From: Trichosphaerium sp. ATCC 40318
Taxonomy: Eukaryota; Discosea; Flabellinia; Trichosidae
Length of the DNA: 64,000 nt
Reading direction: 5' to 3'
NCBI GenBank assembly: GCA_038496445.1
Contig: JALMLS010000091.1
Coordinates: forward strand, 1-64,000
A program made the position numbers and the translations under genes. The notes under the pieces were generated by a model that was given only the letters and a program-made list of their open reading frames with translations, was not told the DNA's origin and searched no databases. The first letter of the stretch is position 1. Each line of letters opens with the position of its first letter. Below are positions 34,346 through 46,623 of the stretch, one piece after another.

Positions 34346-35010
34346 TTTCGTAGTTTCTCACTGTTACAAGGTATGATTGGAAACAAAAGGAGTTAGTACA
34401 CCTTTTAATAGATATAGTAATCCATACTGTGTTTATTTATATGACATTTTTAAAATATGCTGGAATTGCTGTACAAGTAGATATTCTTTTTCAGTGTGGA
34501 TACAACTATATTCCAATATATCTTTACCTTCGAGAGTCAATTGTATGGCTATATTGTTATATCCACAAAAACACTAAAAATAACGATACTGGCATTACTG
34601 TATATGATCAACTACCACCAGAGGTATGGCACAAGATTTTTTCTTACCTAGAACTATCACATATGCGTACTTTGGTATCAACATCAAAATGTTTTTATGA
34701 TATTTTATATTGGAAAACAATCGATATAATTTATCCTCCTCCGGAGCTACATTGTGGTACTGTTATATATAATGACCTATGGTATATATGGACAGGTAAG
34801 AGGCTATATTTAAGAAGGAAAACAAGATCATTTAGCGCTAATATACATTATCCAACAAAAGTAAAAAGTAGTGGATACTGTGTTTGCTGTTTAAGTGAAT
34901 TTTGGCGTTCATCAACAGGCGGTCTTGTTTATAAAAAGACAAAGTATATATGCAATATATGTGACTGTTACTTACACCCTGAATGCTTTCATAGAGTACA
35001 CGTTCATTAA
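34346..35010 (+). CDS. F-box protein with C-terminal piggyBac-type zinc-finger-like domain
   Basis: An open exon preceded by a good acceptor (ttttttcgtag). It encodes a hydrophobic part (LVHLLIDIVIHTVFIYM) and then an F-box (YDQLPPEVWHKIFSYLEL, MRTLVSTSKCFYDIL) near 34600-34700. The last 45 residues carry C-x2-C, C-x2-C and C-x2-C/H pairs (YCVCCLSEFW, YICNICDCYLHPECFHRVH), the layout of the cysteine-rich C-terminal domain of piggyBac transposases. It could be a separate gene with an upstream start, or the 3' end of the 33030 gene. F-boxes link targets to SCF ubiquitin ligases. The stop is TAA at 35008-35010. Confidence 0.6.
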
Positions 35011-35327
35011 CATTAAGCACGTGAAACTTGGACTTGAGTAAAAACTGTAAATAGCAAAAAAATCTCAAGTAAAAAAAATGTACAAACAATAAAACAAAGG
35101 TAACTAGTTAGATACTTCCCAAAATAGCTGAAAAACTCAAATACTTCATCACGTGACTGCTTCAACAGTCCAAAACGCCAAAACATCAAAAAGTGCTTAA
35201 ATTAGTTACACCTCTTTAAGTGAAGTAAGTTATGTCAAGTTTGTGCAAGAAAGTGTATAGAATTACGATTTTTAACAGTGGAATAAAACACATCTTGGAG
35301 AAGTAAATTGCAATATTATTTTGTAAT
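35011..35327. other. Convergent intergenic region
   Basis: Contains one TCACGTGA palindrome at 35149-35156; otherwise no exon or repeat recognised. Confidence 0.5.
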
Positions 35328-36839
35328 TACAGACACTCTATAGTGATATGTGCAAGTTGATCAAAACTCAAGCGAACAAACCCAGATCTTGCAGCGTCAT
35401 TCCACTCTAGAGAAAAAAATGTTAAAGAAGAAAAAAAAACAATCTAATAAAGTCTAATCATGCTTTACTTCCTTAAGTGAATATGCAATAATAGAATATG
35501 TATGATTTTAGAATTGAACATCACGTGATGTTCTGTTTGAGGAAAAAAAATATTATCGAAAACTTGGAAAATAGAAATGATTCACTTTGCTTACCAAATA
35601 TGCTTCTGACGATGGCAAGATGTGCCATAGCCATGAGGAATGCCTCAAAACTTAATCCATAGCCAGTGTTATTGAATTTAGTACTTAATGCAGTGATTGT
35701 CGGTTGAGAAAGTGAGAAACCAGCTTAACAAGTCATAAGGTTATGAAAAGTCTCATATAAAGAAATTAAACAATACCTTGAGATACTGCAGTCCAAGCCT
35801 CTCTAGGGTCGATGGAGCCACTTCTATCAGCGTCAGCGACAAAGAAGGCTTGTGTCATTTGAGTGAGAAATTGGTGTAAAGCTACGTATTCGCGAAAATC
35901 TACAATGACAACGTCAGGTACAAATACAGAAGTATTCTCGAACTCAACAAAAAAAAATACATAAAAAAACTGCTTGTGCTTCAAACACGTCAATTTTGAG
36001 ATCTCTAAAATTGACGCCATTGAGCAGCTAGATGAGTAATACTTTTGTTCACGTGAATCTTACAATTCCAAAAACGAGTAATAGTTAACACATGATACCA
36101 GAGAGTTACGTATAATGTATTTTTGGGTATTGTAGACTCCTAAGAAAAGAGAAAAATGAAACGGTTTGATTTTTGTTTTTTTTGTAAATTCGGAGTGACC
36201 TCATTTCTTTGTTGTCTGCTAACGCGTACCTATGCTTCCTGATTTATCCTTGTCGAATGCACGTATTATTTTTACCGCACAAGGTAAACCAAGAGGTCTA
36301 CCGTGAAATGCGACCTACAAAAAATTTTAGACGTTTTTTACGCTAGTGACGACGTTTTTAACGTAGATTGTCATGTTTTACGTACACCTGCTAATTCTTG
36401 AGCAGCAATTGTTCCAGATCTGTCTGTATCTATTGATTGAAACCTAAACACGTTAATTTAGAGCTTTCTTATGAGTTAATAAACGGTACCATGACTGTAA
36501 TTGATAGATCATTTGCTAAAGTGACAGGCAGAGCTTAGAAAATTACCTCTAGAGTAGTGCGTACTTGATTTTGCATCGCTTGATGGTAATAGTGAGCATA
36601 CCAACTATTATTGAATACTGTCGTTGTAGTTCGCGTTACACCGCTCGCAGGGTTACCGTATGAAGTAGTTGTTTGCTGGTAGCCACCTGGATGCGCAGGT
36701 CGAGGCGGTTGAACACCGTATGTCGTAGTGGTCTGTTGATAACTGGCAGCAGGTCGAGGTGGGTAACCTGGTTGATTGTATCTGCTTGGTGGTAAATGTA
36801 ACAACAGAAACTGGATTCTCCGTACCCTGGGTATGACAT
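35328..36839 (-). CDS. Penta-EF-hand calcium-binding protein
   Basis: Spliced from ATG 36839 (MSYPG) over a 41-base intron into a Gly/Pro/Tyr/Thr-rich N-terminal region (NQPGYPPRPAASYQQTTT and similar repeats), as in ALG-2/sorcin-type proteins. EF-hand loops follow: DTDRSGTIAAQEL near 36440-36395, DKDKSGSIG near 36255-36230 and DADRSGSIDPREAW near 35840-35800, then weaker ones in AGFSLSQPTITAL and EWNDAARSGFV. Stop TAA at 35328-35330. Such proteins bind calcium, dimerise through the fifth hand and attach to membranes or partner proteins. Five or six short introns are visible. The N-terminal repeats suggest a PEF protein that interacts through its Tyr/Pro-rich tail. Confidence 0.85.
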
Positions 36840-37465
36840 GTTGTTCTAATTGTTTAATTCGTAACGAAATGAGCCGTTTGGGTGTTCATTGAAAGTCGCT
36901 CCTCATTCCGCAATCAGTTGGTGGACCAGAACATTACGCGTTTACCAATTGACTACCTGGGTTTCCGAAATAGCGCAGCAACATGCACTATGGTGCGACA
37001 GTTGCTGTAAACACCACCTAAAGTATACAATGGAAGCCTTTCTCACGAGACATCTTAGCGCACGATGTCGCAATGTTGAGCTCGCTTTACTTACCTCTTA
37101 ATACGATAACGTTGCGTCATTGTGCTGACAAAATACAAAACCCTTGGCCAGATGATCATTCAAAAGTGGAAGCTTCTCATTTTACTATATCCAACAACGT
37201 GATGAATAATATCGACCATAGGATGACATGACTGAGCAATAGAAAACCTATCTTGTCCTTGTATTCTTTACAATATTTGCTGGAAAAAACGTTACTTGAT
37301 GTTAGGATAATTGGCAAGCAATCCATTGTATTGGCGACTGTTCTGCAATTCCTTGTGGGCGTTAAAAGCTAAAGAAGTGCATAGGTTAACAAGTGCGTCT
37401 GATCGTAAACAAGTCCATCCGGCTATCACTTAACCTCTAAGGTCACGTAAATTACACAACAGCTT
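36840..37465. other. Divergent intergenic region
   Basis: Upstream of both the penta-EF-hand gene and the PfkB gene; no exon, repeat or motif recognised. Confidence 0.5.
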
Positions 37466-39048
37466 ATGACAATGCAAGTGTCAGATTTTGAAATCCTGGC
37501 AGTTGGACCAAATCCTGCGTATCAGAAAACGCTTACGTTCGATGATTTAATAGTAGGTAACAACGTTGTCAAGCGATAGCAGAGCCTTCTGTTTTGTTAA
37601 TATTATTAGGTCAAGTAAACAGAGCTAAAACAGCTGTTGTCACTGCCGGTGGCAAGGGTGTACACTTTGCGATGGCTGCGAACCAAATAAGTAACAATTA
37701 AAGCAACAAACTTCAATTCGGCTTATAAACACAGCCAAGGGCATTGCTTGCGTCGCTCAATTTGTTGGAGGCAACACAGGCTCGTTTATCTCTAATTCAC
37801 TTGACACCCAAAACATTCTTCACAAAGATGTCAAAATGACGTGCGCATATCGCTTTCTGTTGTTTTAACACGCGCGTTAATTCGTCAAAAAATCACTGAC
37901 ACTACCACAAGAGAGCCCACACGGACGTGTACGACACTCCTGGGCCGTGACAATGAAGCTACAGAAATTATAGATCCTTCTAGCCCTGTAACAGAGCAGC
38001 AATTGGCTGAAATGGAGGCTGTCATTCGCGAAAGTGTCAAGAAAACGAAAGGTAAAAAATCAATGATTCCATCCTCGAATGTTTCTCTTTTGTTGATCTT
38101 AGTTATATTTTAGCTGTAGCGTTATGTGGCACTTGTCCACCTGGTGTTCCACCGTCCTTCTACGCCAATGTAGCTCGTCTAGCGAAATCTTCTAATAATG
38201 AACAAATCGTACTATTGGATGGTTATAAAGGCGTAGATAAGGCGTTAAACTCGAAATGTATTGATATTTTAAAGATAAATACATTGGAGATAAAGAAATT
38301 AACAAAAAAAGAAAATATTGATGACGCTGTATCTCTCGTTTTTGATAGCTTTTCAGTAAAGCACGTATGTATTACTGATGGACCTGGTACTGCTTTTCTA
38401 TACAGTTCATCTCCTAAGCAAGCATGGAAGTACGACATACCAAAACTAGAAAATGTCAAAAATCCTATCGGTGCAGGTACATTTTTTTTTTCGCGGTAAT
38501 AGAACTTTACAAAACAAAAAGTAAAAACAAATGACATTTTACTTTTTTTAAGTCAGCAACAATATTGAATTTCATGTACAGAAAGTGTGCAGGTTCAATA
38601 TATTGTACAGTTAAACAGAACTTGTATTGTTTTTGGTTTTTTGACATTTTCTTCAAAAGGTGACACGACAGCTGCACTTCTTCTTGTTAAGATGGTACAA
38701 GGAACAACTATTCAAGATGCTTATACGTACGTCAAAATACAAATATGGCCTAAAGACAGATTTCTTACTTTACGTTAGGTATGCGTTAGCTGGTGCTTCA
38801 GCAAGTTGCTTAAACCAAATGCCAGCATGCTTTTCTAATGATGATTTGAAGAGAATAAATGACCTGATTGTAAGAAGTGATGCTTGAAGTACACAATGAG
38901 GACCTTGTGGTAATAATGAAAATATTTTACAGTTTACTAGAGGTACAGTACAACAAAGGGTTTTTTGTGGTTTTTTTTTGTTTGTGTTTTTTTCACATAC
39001 GTGAAAATTATAATTCCTTCTTCTGTTATCAGACGTTTGATGCAATAA
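37466..39048 (+). CDS. PfkB-family sugar kinase, 1-phosphofructokinase/tagatose-6-phosphate kinase type
   Basis: Starts at ATG 37466 (a second ATG follows at 37472). Residues ILAVGPNPAYQKTL begin the fold; TAGGKGVHFAMAA near 37645-37685 is the PfkB N-terminal signature; EPTRTCTTLL near 37910-37945 follows a 72-base intron; ALCGTCPPGVPPSFY near 38118-38165 and ITDGPGTAFLYS near 38370-38405 follow. The catalytic GAGD is created by splicing: KNPIGAG ends an exon near 38476 and DTTAALLLV begins the next at 38661. The enzyme transfers phosphate from ATP to a phosphorylated or free sugar; the exact substrate cannot be told. The last exon is uncertain: it may end at 38887, 39048 or 39119. It converges with the G-alpha gene. 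Confidence 0.85.
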
Positions 39049-39147
39049 GCTTATTTGCTGAAAGTCTGTTTGCAAATACATTTGCTACAACACCTTCTAA
39101 TATAACGCCTAGAAGTTGAAAAATATAAGTACAAAGGATACTTGCAT

Positions 39148-40974
39148 CTAATAAACAAAAAAAGGTCCATCATAAAATAAAAATGTTTTGTCACGTAAAC
39201 ACCCAAACGCTACGCGTAAAATAGATTTTTGAAGTATTTGTCTCACATCACAAAAAAAAAAGAAGGAAAATCTGAGTGTCGGACATACTTATTTGTTTTG
39301 AATCAATTGCACATGTAGGATGAACAAATATTCTTGCTCCACCTTTAGTATGAGTGCCAAAGGCCATATGTTTCTTTTTAAAAAACCCAAGAGCCTACAA
39401 GACACGTTAACAAGTGAATACTCCATAAAAATGAAACACAGTTGAAATAATCGTTATTGTAATCGTAACGCTCTCAATAGTAGCGGAAAATGATCGAGTA
39501 CCTCAGAGTAACTACTACCAGTGTATTCAGGGTATGTTTTACGTAATGTATCACCAGCTTTAATACGCTTGTTTAACAGATCAATTTTGTTTAGAAACAG
39601 CACTACGATAGTTGTGCCACCAAACGTATCTCCTGTTACGAGCTATTAAAAGAATAAACGTCAGTAGTCTGTCAACTTTTTTTTGAACAAAAAAATCAAA
39701 ACGTTTTTCTCGCTTACCTGTTTCCAAACATCGATAGATTCCTCTAGTTTAGTTTGCCCAGGTGTGTCAGATTGCACATCCCAGCAATCAATAGCAGAAA
39801 CGTAAATGGTAGCACGAACAGCACTAAAACAAGAAAAGTTAGTGTTTTGAGACAGAGCACGTAAAAAATGTCCTAAAACGCACTCTGTAAAACAGTTTAT
39901 CCATTTCCTACGTTCACTTCTTTGACCACCAACGTCTATGACGTTCCATGTAAACCTAAATATACCAATAAGATAATGGTGAGGAGATAAAGCGCCAAAA
40001 TAGCCAAGAAAAAGAGTAAAAAGAGTAAAACGTTTCGAAAGTTGCAGTTTGGCGCAAAATATTTACCTATCCATTTTAAACCCGGTCTCATCAACTCCAG
40101 TAGATACAATGCCAGTAGTACGTTGTCTAGCAAGCAGCATATCTTGTGTTGAAGGAATCCAATCCTTATTTATGTCAAGACCTAGCCAGTGCTCTAATGT
40201 GAGCACGGTACTATCTCTATCAATTTTACATATCTGGTATGCAGCTTTAAACCCTTGTTTTTGTGTTAATCCAATTTTAAGCACAAAAGTCTTCAAATAG
40301 CCTTACCAACGTCAGAAAATATCTGTTTACATGCTCTAATCCTCTCATAAGCTCCTTCTTCGTCATCAAACATACCAAAAGCGTTTGTGCTTGTGATTAA
40401 ATCTCTTAGGTGTTTATTTTTCCTCTTCGTTTTAAGTCCTCTCTCTGTTGCCTTTGTTAACACTAGTTGCGTTGCGGCTATAATATTGCTGCAAATAATA
40501 TTTTTGGTTGTTTTTCTGTCATTGTCTGTGAATCCTCCTGCAAAGCGTAGGCGCATCTGTTTAACTAATATGTAGTCAGATTTAAAAGTTATTACGGAGT
40601 TGAGTTTTTTAAACTGAATCAGAATTACCGCTTGTGGTGTTTAGTTAAAAAAAGAACGATTTGGCTACTAGTTGCACTAACACACTTTTTTAGGAAGACT
40701 GTGAGCGCAAATTCGTCAAATAGCCGCAAAACTTGTCGTTAGCGTAATAAACGCTCTTGGATGCATTATGATGAGAAAAAGTAGTTTTGGGTTGAGCGTT
40801 GTGGTTTCTAAATTGAAAACAAAAAGCAAACGTACCAACAGTAGATTTACCACCAGAGCTTGTTCCAAGCATTAGAACATTTATTGTTTGAGCTCTTAAC
40901 TTCTTTGTTGCGCGAAGCTCCTCGCTAATTTCAACATGACGTGAATTCCGCTTACCAGATCCCAGAGTGCACAT
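39148..40974 (-). CDS. Heterotrimeric G protein alpha subunit with atypical P-loop
   Basis: Spliced from ATG 40974 (MCTLGSGKRNSRHVEI) to TAG 39148-39150. G1 reads MLGTSSGGKSTV instead of the usual GAGESGKST, then VKQMRLRFAGGF after an intron of about 240 bases. The helical domain follows, then switch I ARQRTTGIVS with the catalytic Arg kept, G3 NVIDVGGQRSERRKW, G4 VFLNKIDLL and G5 TCAID. The C-terminus (RQILQKSILRVAFGCL) aligns with the alpha-5 helix but continues with a non-canonical tail. An N-terminal Cys could be palmitoylated. The protein should relay signals from seven-helix receptors at the membrane. Changes in the phosphate-binding loop may alter nucleotide handling. Confidence 0.88.
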
Positions 40975-41235
40975 GCTGCTTATTGGTCTAAGATTAGAAA
41001 ATTATAATACAGAGTTTGACTGCTTTGGTCAATTTGAGTTTTCTACAACTAGTTTTTCTTTCTAACCAAGTGCGTACGTTATATTGGTAGACGTTAAACA
41101 TGCATAAAGCAAAGACTGCCAAAAAGGGAAATAAATGTACGAACCACACGTTCACAAGTTCCTATTATCTTGAATTGGGTTACTTTTTAACGTTGCATTA
41201 AAGGTGCGCTGCTTTACAGGACAGTTTTGTCTGTT

Positions 41236-41448
41236 ATGCAAGTGAAGATATCCGGAAAAACCAAAACAGTATTTAATGCAGGTGAACTACCTCTTTTCTT
41301 GATATCTCGCCTAAAGCACGTACTAGCTCAAGGAATGTATAGGAGCTACGTTATTACTGTTATATTCAACTTACACCAAAACGATATAAACACACAGTGG
41401 GTGGGCGCGAAGTGGCTATTGTCACTCATTTTTGAATTCTATTTCTAG
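41236..41448 (+). CDS. Doubtful small ORF (70 codons)
   Basis: ATG 41236 to TAG 41448 (MQVKISGKTKTVFNAGELPL). No family recognised. It lies between the G-alpha start and the end of the histidine kinase. The only support is that it is open and is followed by a hairpin plus T-run at 41522-41556. It may be chance. Confidence 0.2.
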   Translation: MQVKISGKTKTVFNAGELPLFLISRLKHVLAQGMYRSYVITVIFNLHQNDINTQWVGAKWLLSLIFEFYF

Positions 41449-41521
41449 CTTTTGTGTACCACTCTATTAAGAGTATTTTTACCCGAAAACACAAAAATGT
41501 TAACTTGATTTCTTTTTATGG

Positions 41522-41556
41522 CCTGACAAGGCGAAAAAATTGTCAGGTTTTTTTTT
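41522..41556. other. Short hairpin followed by T-run
   Basis: cctgacaa (41522-41529) pairs with ttgtcagg (41540-41547), followed by nine or more T. It sits just beyond the stop codon of the leftward histidine kinase. It looks like a 3'-end hairpin, but eukaryotic genes do not normally use such terminators, so its role is open. Confidence 0.45.
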
Positions 41557-41563
41557 TGGTTTA

Positions 41564-44500
41564 TTATTTCTTTACAGCAGAGCTGTAGTGATATTGTACA
41601 TTACTTGAACTATTACGACGAAGTTCATGTATAGGTGGAGTCGTATGTAAGTATTTTTTAATACTTGCTTTCAAGTCCGATAGTCTCACAGGTTTACAAA
41701 GAAAGTCGTTCATACCTAAAGGTGATGTGAGTAAGAAAAAAACAAGAAAAAGTTATTATAAGTTACCAAAATTTTTTTGGTTTTCTTTTTGATTCACAAG
41801 GTACGTACCAGCTTTCAATGCAATTTTACGCTGCTCTACTACTGCATGTGCTGAAATAGCAATAATAGGTGTGCGAATACCTGCATCTCGCATCTTTTGC
41901 GTTGTTTCTATGCCGTTCAGTATAGGCATTGAAATATCCATTAATATTAAATCAAACGATTCTAAAAAAAAGAGGTAAATTCAGGGTTTCCAACAAAACC
42001 AGTACAGCAATGCCACATACCTCGATAAACAATATCAAGAGCTTGTTTACCATTCATAGCGAATGTAACACCTTTTATACATGAGATACCCCGTAGCATA
42101 CGCTTGAGTATAGTTTGATTCACAATATTGTCCTGTAAAAGAGAAAATCAACAACTTGAGTTTTAGTAGCAAATAATAAAAAAGTCTGCTCATGACATAC
42201 CTCTGCTACAAGGACTCTATACTGACCAGGTTTATGTGGAGGCTTACTTACTTTGGCACTCCGAGCTCTACCTAAGAAAACATAGATGAGTAATTGCTCA
42301 ACAAAGTGCAATGTAAAACTTGACAGTCGAAAGAAAGAAACTATGTATTGTGACGTACTCAGGCCAACTATTGTATGTGGAGCCCCTGGACCACTAAATG
42401 ATCTTATTGGTTTAGGCCCTTCAGGCACCATCATTGTGTGCTCTACACGTCCAGTCAATTTAGTCAATTTATTCAATTTATTCGGTTTATTCAATTTTTT
42501 CACTAAAAGACGAATAAAGACAAAGAATGGATTGAAAGAATTTGATCCAAAGAAAGAATAATTAATATTTACGTACCTGATGCTGCCTTTCTCAGTTTTC
42601 GTTTAGAAAACTGACTAGTAACTAGATGCTCTTTATATGGTAAGAATGCATAAAAAGTGCAACCCTTTTGAGCTCCAGCACTAAAAACCTTTGAGTTAGA
42701 ACCAAAAAAAAAAACCAAGAAACTTTCGAGAAACAACAAGAAAAATCAACATACCTGTATAAATATAGACTACCTCCCATCGCCTCACAAAGACGCCTTA
42801 CAATAGTCAATCCTAACCCCGTACCTCCGTATTCTCTAGGGGTTGACATTTGGGCCTGTAGTTGTATTAGTCAGATATTAAAGTATTTATGACGTGTGGC
42901 CGTTCTTACCTGTACAAATGGTTTGAATACATCCGCTTGGCTCTCTTTTGAAATACCGATACCTAAGTCACGCACATGAAAGCGCATGTATAGTTTAACG
43001 CCCTTTTTAAGGTACTTTTTGATTTTCTTCGGAGATATTTCTGGAAGATTTGGTAATGCCTCGTTAAGGATATGATCATCACCAGGTGTATTACGAACAA
43101 TGGAAGCACCAATGGTGACATAATCACCATCATTTGAGAACTTTATGGCGTTTGACAAAAGGTTGATCAAAATTTGTTTAATACGATATCGATCGCCCTA
43201 GGTTACGTATATTGTTAGTAATTACTCTGTAGTACATACCAAACAAAATGGGAACATTGTAGATTGATCTTACCTTGAAATAGTGAGGTGCGCTTGACGG
43301 TACGCTTTTTTGTAGATTAATATTCATCTTTAACGCTTGTGGCGCTACAACACCACATACATTCGATAGGATACTATAGATATGTACAGTCCCTTCTTCT
43401 ATTCTTATATTACCAGCTTCTATCTTGCTTACATCAAGTATATTGTTGATAATATGCTAAAGCAACAAACCAAAGAGTAAGTAATCACTTGTCTTTGTAA
43501 GGAAAGTCAAGAAAAAAAAACAAATAAAAAACGCACGAGTAGACTTTGTGAGCAGTTAAGTACGATTGATATGAACTTATCCATATCACTCGATACAAGT
43601 GATGTATCTTGCATAATGTCTATAGCACCAATAATACCAAATAACGGCGTTCTGTAACAAAAAAAGTCAACAAAAAAAAATATGGTAACAAGAAGCCGTT
43701 TTTGGCTGTTATGCCTGTTTACGTGTACCAAAAATGTTGTATTAGTTTACGCACCTTATCTCATGACTCATCTTACATAGAAAGTCCGTTTTATGCTGAT
43801 TTGCAAGCTTGAGTTCTCCCATCAGTTTTTTTTGTAGAGTTTGAAAAATTATGTTTAGAAAGACAGTAAACACTAGAGTCTCCCATATCATTATTGATAG
43901 TTCACTACTTCAGGATTAAGAAATAAAGCGCTAACAAGTTCGTAAAACTTACGGTGATGTATCAACACCCACTCTACGCAACTGGTATGTGCATAAGAAC
44001 CCAGCTAAAGTGCCAATAGAAGAAACTACAACTGGTATATTTTCGTTCGGAAACGCTACAACTACGGTTAAAAACACGTACGACGCAATTGGCAAATTAG
44101 GAATTATAATCAACCCGAGCCCGAGTTGTCAGAAAATGGTTTACACTACGTACGTAAAACGCAGCCGGGTAGTTGCCAAAACACGACAGAGTGCAATAAC
44201 CAAGTGTTTGAACTCCCAATGATGATGGTTCGTGCTAGGGAGTTCGCCCAATAAAGGAAAACTAAGAAAATGCCTATTTGCAAGTCAGGTTGTTGCGTTA
44301 TGAGTTTATAGTTATCATACCAGATGTTCGCGTATTTATTTTAGCGTGTTCTATTATGATCGACACTGTTGAAGCAAGAATAAGTTCCAGTGCATCTAAT
44401 CCAATTGACAGATACGTCTCACTTCTGTACAGTGCATAAACGAACTTGAGAACGACAAATAGAAGCCAACATCGACTTATACTTGATTGGGCCCAAAGAT

Positions 44501-44809
44501 ATCTGGACCTAGACTCCACATGAGGAAATCATCAAGAGCATAATAAAAACAGTTTTCCGTGGCGCGTTTTTCAGTACAAACAGAAAAAATGTGCTTGCAA
44601 AAAAAAACGCATGCTGCGTGTGCCCGGAAATGAATAGACGGATAGTGCAACTAGAATCCAGTAGCGCAGGAGTACGTTGAAGACAAAGGGAGTTGTGGAG
44701 TTACGCACTCTGTTGAAGAGCTCTTTGTTTCTGCACTTGATCGAGACGTATTACTTTTAGTTTCTATCGTGTACACGCTTTTTCGAAAGCCCGTTTGCCT
44801 CTTTGACAT
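41564..44809 (-). CDS. Hybrid histidine kinase (HisKA, HATPase, receiver)
   Basis: Spliced leftward gene ending at TAA 41564-41566. Recognised parts: phosphoacceptor H-box [19 protein letters not shown] across an intron near 43790-43650; [13 protein letters not shown] near 43460-43420; N-box [14 protein letters not shown] near 43165-43125; G1 [20 protein letters not shown] near 42970-42915; G2 [20 protein letters not shown] near 42830-42770; a linker; then a receiver with phosphoacceptor Asp in [18 protein letters not shown] near 41950-41890, [10 protein letters not shown] and conserved Lys in [10 protein letters not shown]. The N-terminal third has hydrophobic stretches ([15 protein letters not shown] near 44400-44350), so it may be membrane-bound. 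The start is uncertain; ATG 44809 ([12 protein letters not shown]) is a candidate but joining it requires an unproven splice. It would pass phosphate His-Asp in environmental or developmental signalling. Confidence 0.85.
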
Positions 44810-45157
44810 TTCACGTTACTGTACTCTCCGTGGGCTACACCATACAACGATTGTTTGAGTACTGGCCAAACGGAGTTAGAGGCTAGGCCTGCGGTGTTTA
44901 ACTTTAGAAATAGAATGACTCGGTGTTTTTGAAAAACTCCATCTAGACTTACGATAGGAGGCTTTGCTATATTACTTCACAAGCACTACTATGGAGTAAC
45001 AACCCAATTGACCTTGCAATTACTGAAAACTACTAAAAAACTCCCTGTTTGTATAAAAAGCTACAGGCGGCATTAAAGGTATATTCACGCGACTTGTAGT
45101 GCGGTAACTCTTTCTGTTTTAAGTGAAATTTGCGTTTGCGTGTCAATGTGATCATAC
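44810..45157. other. Intergenic, nothing recognised
   Basis: Lies upstream of the kinase and downstream of the leftward F-box gene; no supported exon. Confidence 0.4.
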
Positions 45158-46337
45158 TCACTCTTGTACAACGCCTACGGGTTCGGAAAAGTCCTGTGTA
45201 GTGCGCAACATTTCAAACTCAGTATGTGGCTCATTTAATCCTGAACAGACAGGTACACCATTAAAAATACGTCCTGATAATGCGTTTACATACCTGATGG
45301 TACAATCGATGCTAAGGAGAAGTTGTCATGATGTAAAGCTTGTTTAAAGACTAATTTGAAACTTTTTGACGTAATGATGTCGCCAACCTACACAAAAAAG
45401 GAGTTAATCTCCTTACATTCCTATTGTGGAGAGAAGCGAACTAACCATAGCGCACAACAGCGCTATAAAAGCCAGTGTGCGCTTATATAGTGTTTTTCCG
45501 TGATAGTATTTGTATGCTGTAACGCAATCAATCCATATGTCTTTAAACGCGTTTGTGAGAATAGGTATTGTTTCCGTCGAGTCGCCTAAAATAGATTACA
45601 AGTCACTTTTTCTATTTTCAAAAAGTGCCAAGTGTCAATCAACGTACTACTCTTGTAAGATACTCGAATCAGGTTACCATGTTCTATTGCACGTCCAGTA
45701 ATGTTGTGATTGATAATACGGCTTTGAAGTAAAGAAAACAGCGTCGGCAGAGGTTCTATACCTAAACGTCAAATCCAAAGTAATTTTTCCCCACTACCAA
45801 ATCGGTAAGTTTAAAAGTGACGCCAAGCTATCACGTGCGGAAACTTGTGGCTGCAAATAAGTACCTCTTTACTGCTAAACGCTACTGTCGCTGTTGATTC
45901 ATAAACACCGAGATCGTTGCCACTAGCAACACAATTTGTAATTCGAAAATTAAAATTGTTCATAAAATCGGCTGTAACAAGCTCTTCTCCAAGTACTTTC
46001 TTCCACTGGAAAGTTTGACACCAATCTTTAAGGTTTGGCTTCCATATATCACTTTCTATGTATGAATATGCTTGTTTATCTACTAACCATGTTGCCAGGC
46101 GTGTCAAGCCTAAATTAAAAAATAAAATTGGTAACAAAAAACGCGTGGACTTTAGATACCTTCTCTCTTTGTGAAGTCTGTCTCCTTGCATGTCACTGAC
46201 GCAATATTAAAACCAACGAAGCAATCCTTTACAATCTCTCTTGCGGCGCCACATGTCTGCGAAAATGATGCACGTGATGACCACGGCGTACACTGTAGTA
46301 TACAGGTCCAAACTTCCAACGGTAGAAGTGTCAACAT
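45158..46337 (-). CDS. F-box protein of unknown target
   Basis: ATG 46337 opens an F-box (MLTLLPLEVWTCILQCTPWS, FSQTCGAAREIVKD). Further exons encode LTRLATWLVDKQAYSYIESD and GEELVTADFMNNFNF (46110-45960), FRYRTSADAVFF (about 45760), TEIPILTNAFKDIWIDC-like sequence near 45580-45550 and GDIITSKSFKLVFKQAL near 45385-45335, ending at TGA 45158-45160 after EPVGVVQE. No known C-terminal domain was recognised; a membrane segment could lie in YKRTLAFIALLCAM. It probably acts as an SCF adaptor. Exon joins after 45900 are inferred from splice-like borders and open frame only, so a second gene in the left half cannot be excluded. Confidence 0.55.
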
Positions 46338-46623
46338 TAAGCACGGAAATGTCAGCTTTTAACGACTTATGTGAAACGTTTTAGACTCCCGTGTATTTTA
46401 TAATATGCCCTATACACGCTCGTTGTCTAACAGCGATTATAATAGCGTCTGTACACCAGCCATTTTTCCCGCCTAATTTGAGTTAAGTTCGTATACCTTT
46501 CTAACTTCTTTATCAACGCAATAACTCAGCAACGTATGTATTATTTTCTACATTTATTGGCGTTAGAGCAGTTTTACGCATTTTCAAGCATTAATAGTTT
46601 TTAGTGCGTTAAAAAACGTAACA
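46338..46623. promoter_or_regulatory. Divergent intergenic region
   Basis: About 286 bases between the leftward F-box gene and the rightward coiled-coil gene; no clear motif. Confidence 0.4.

Noticed and set aside
46152-46362. Plus-strand ORF opposite the F-box exon
   Set aside because: Antisense shadow of the minus-strand F-box exon.
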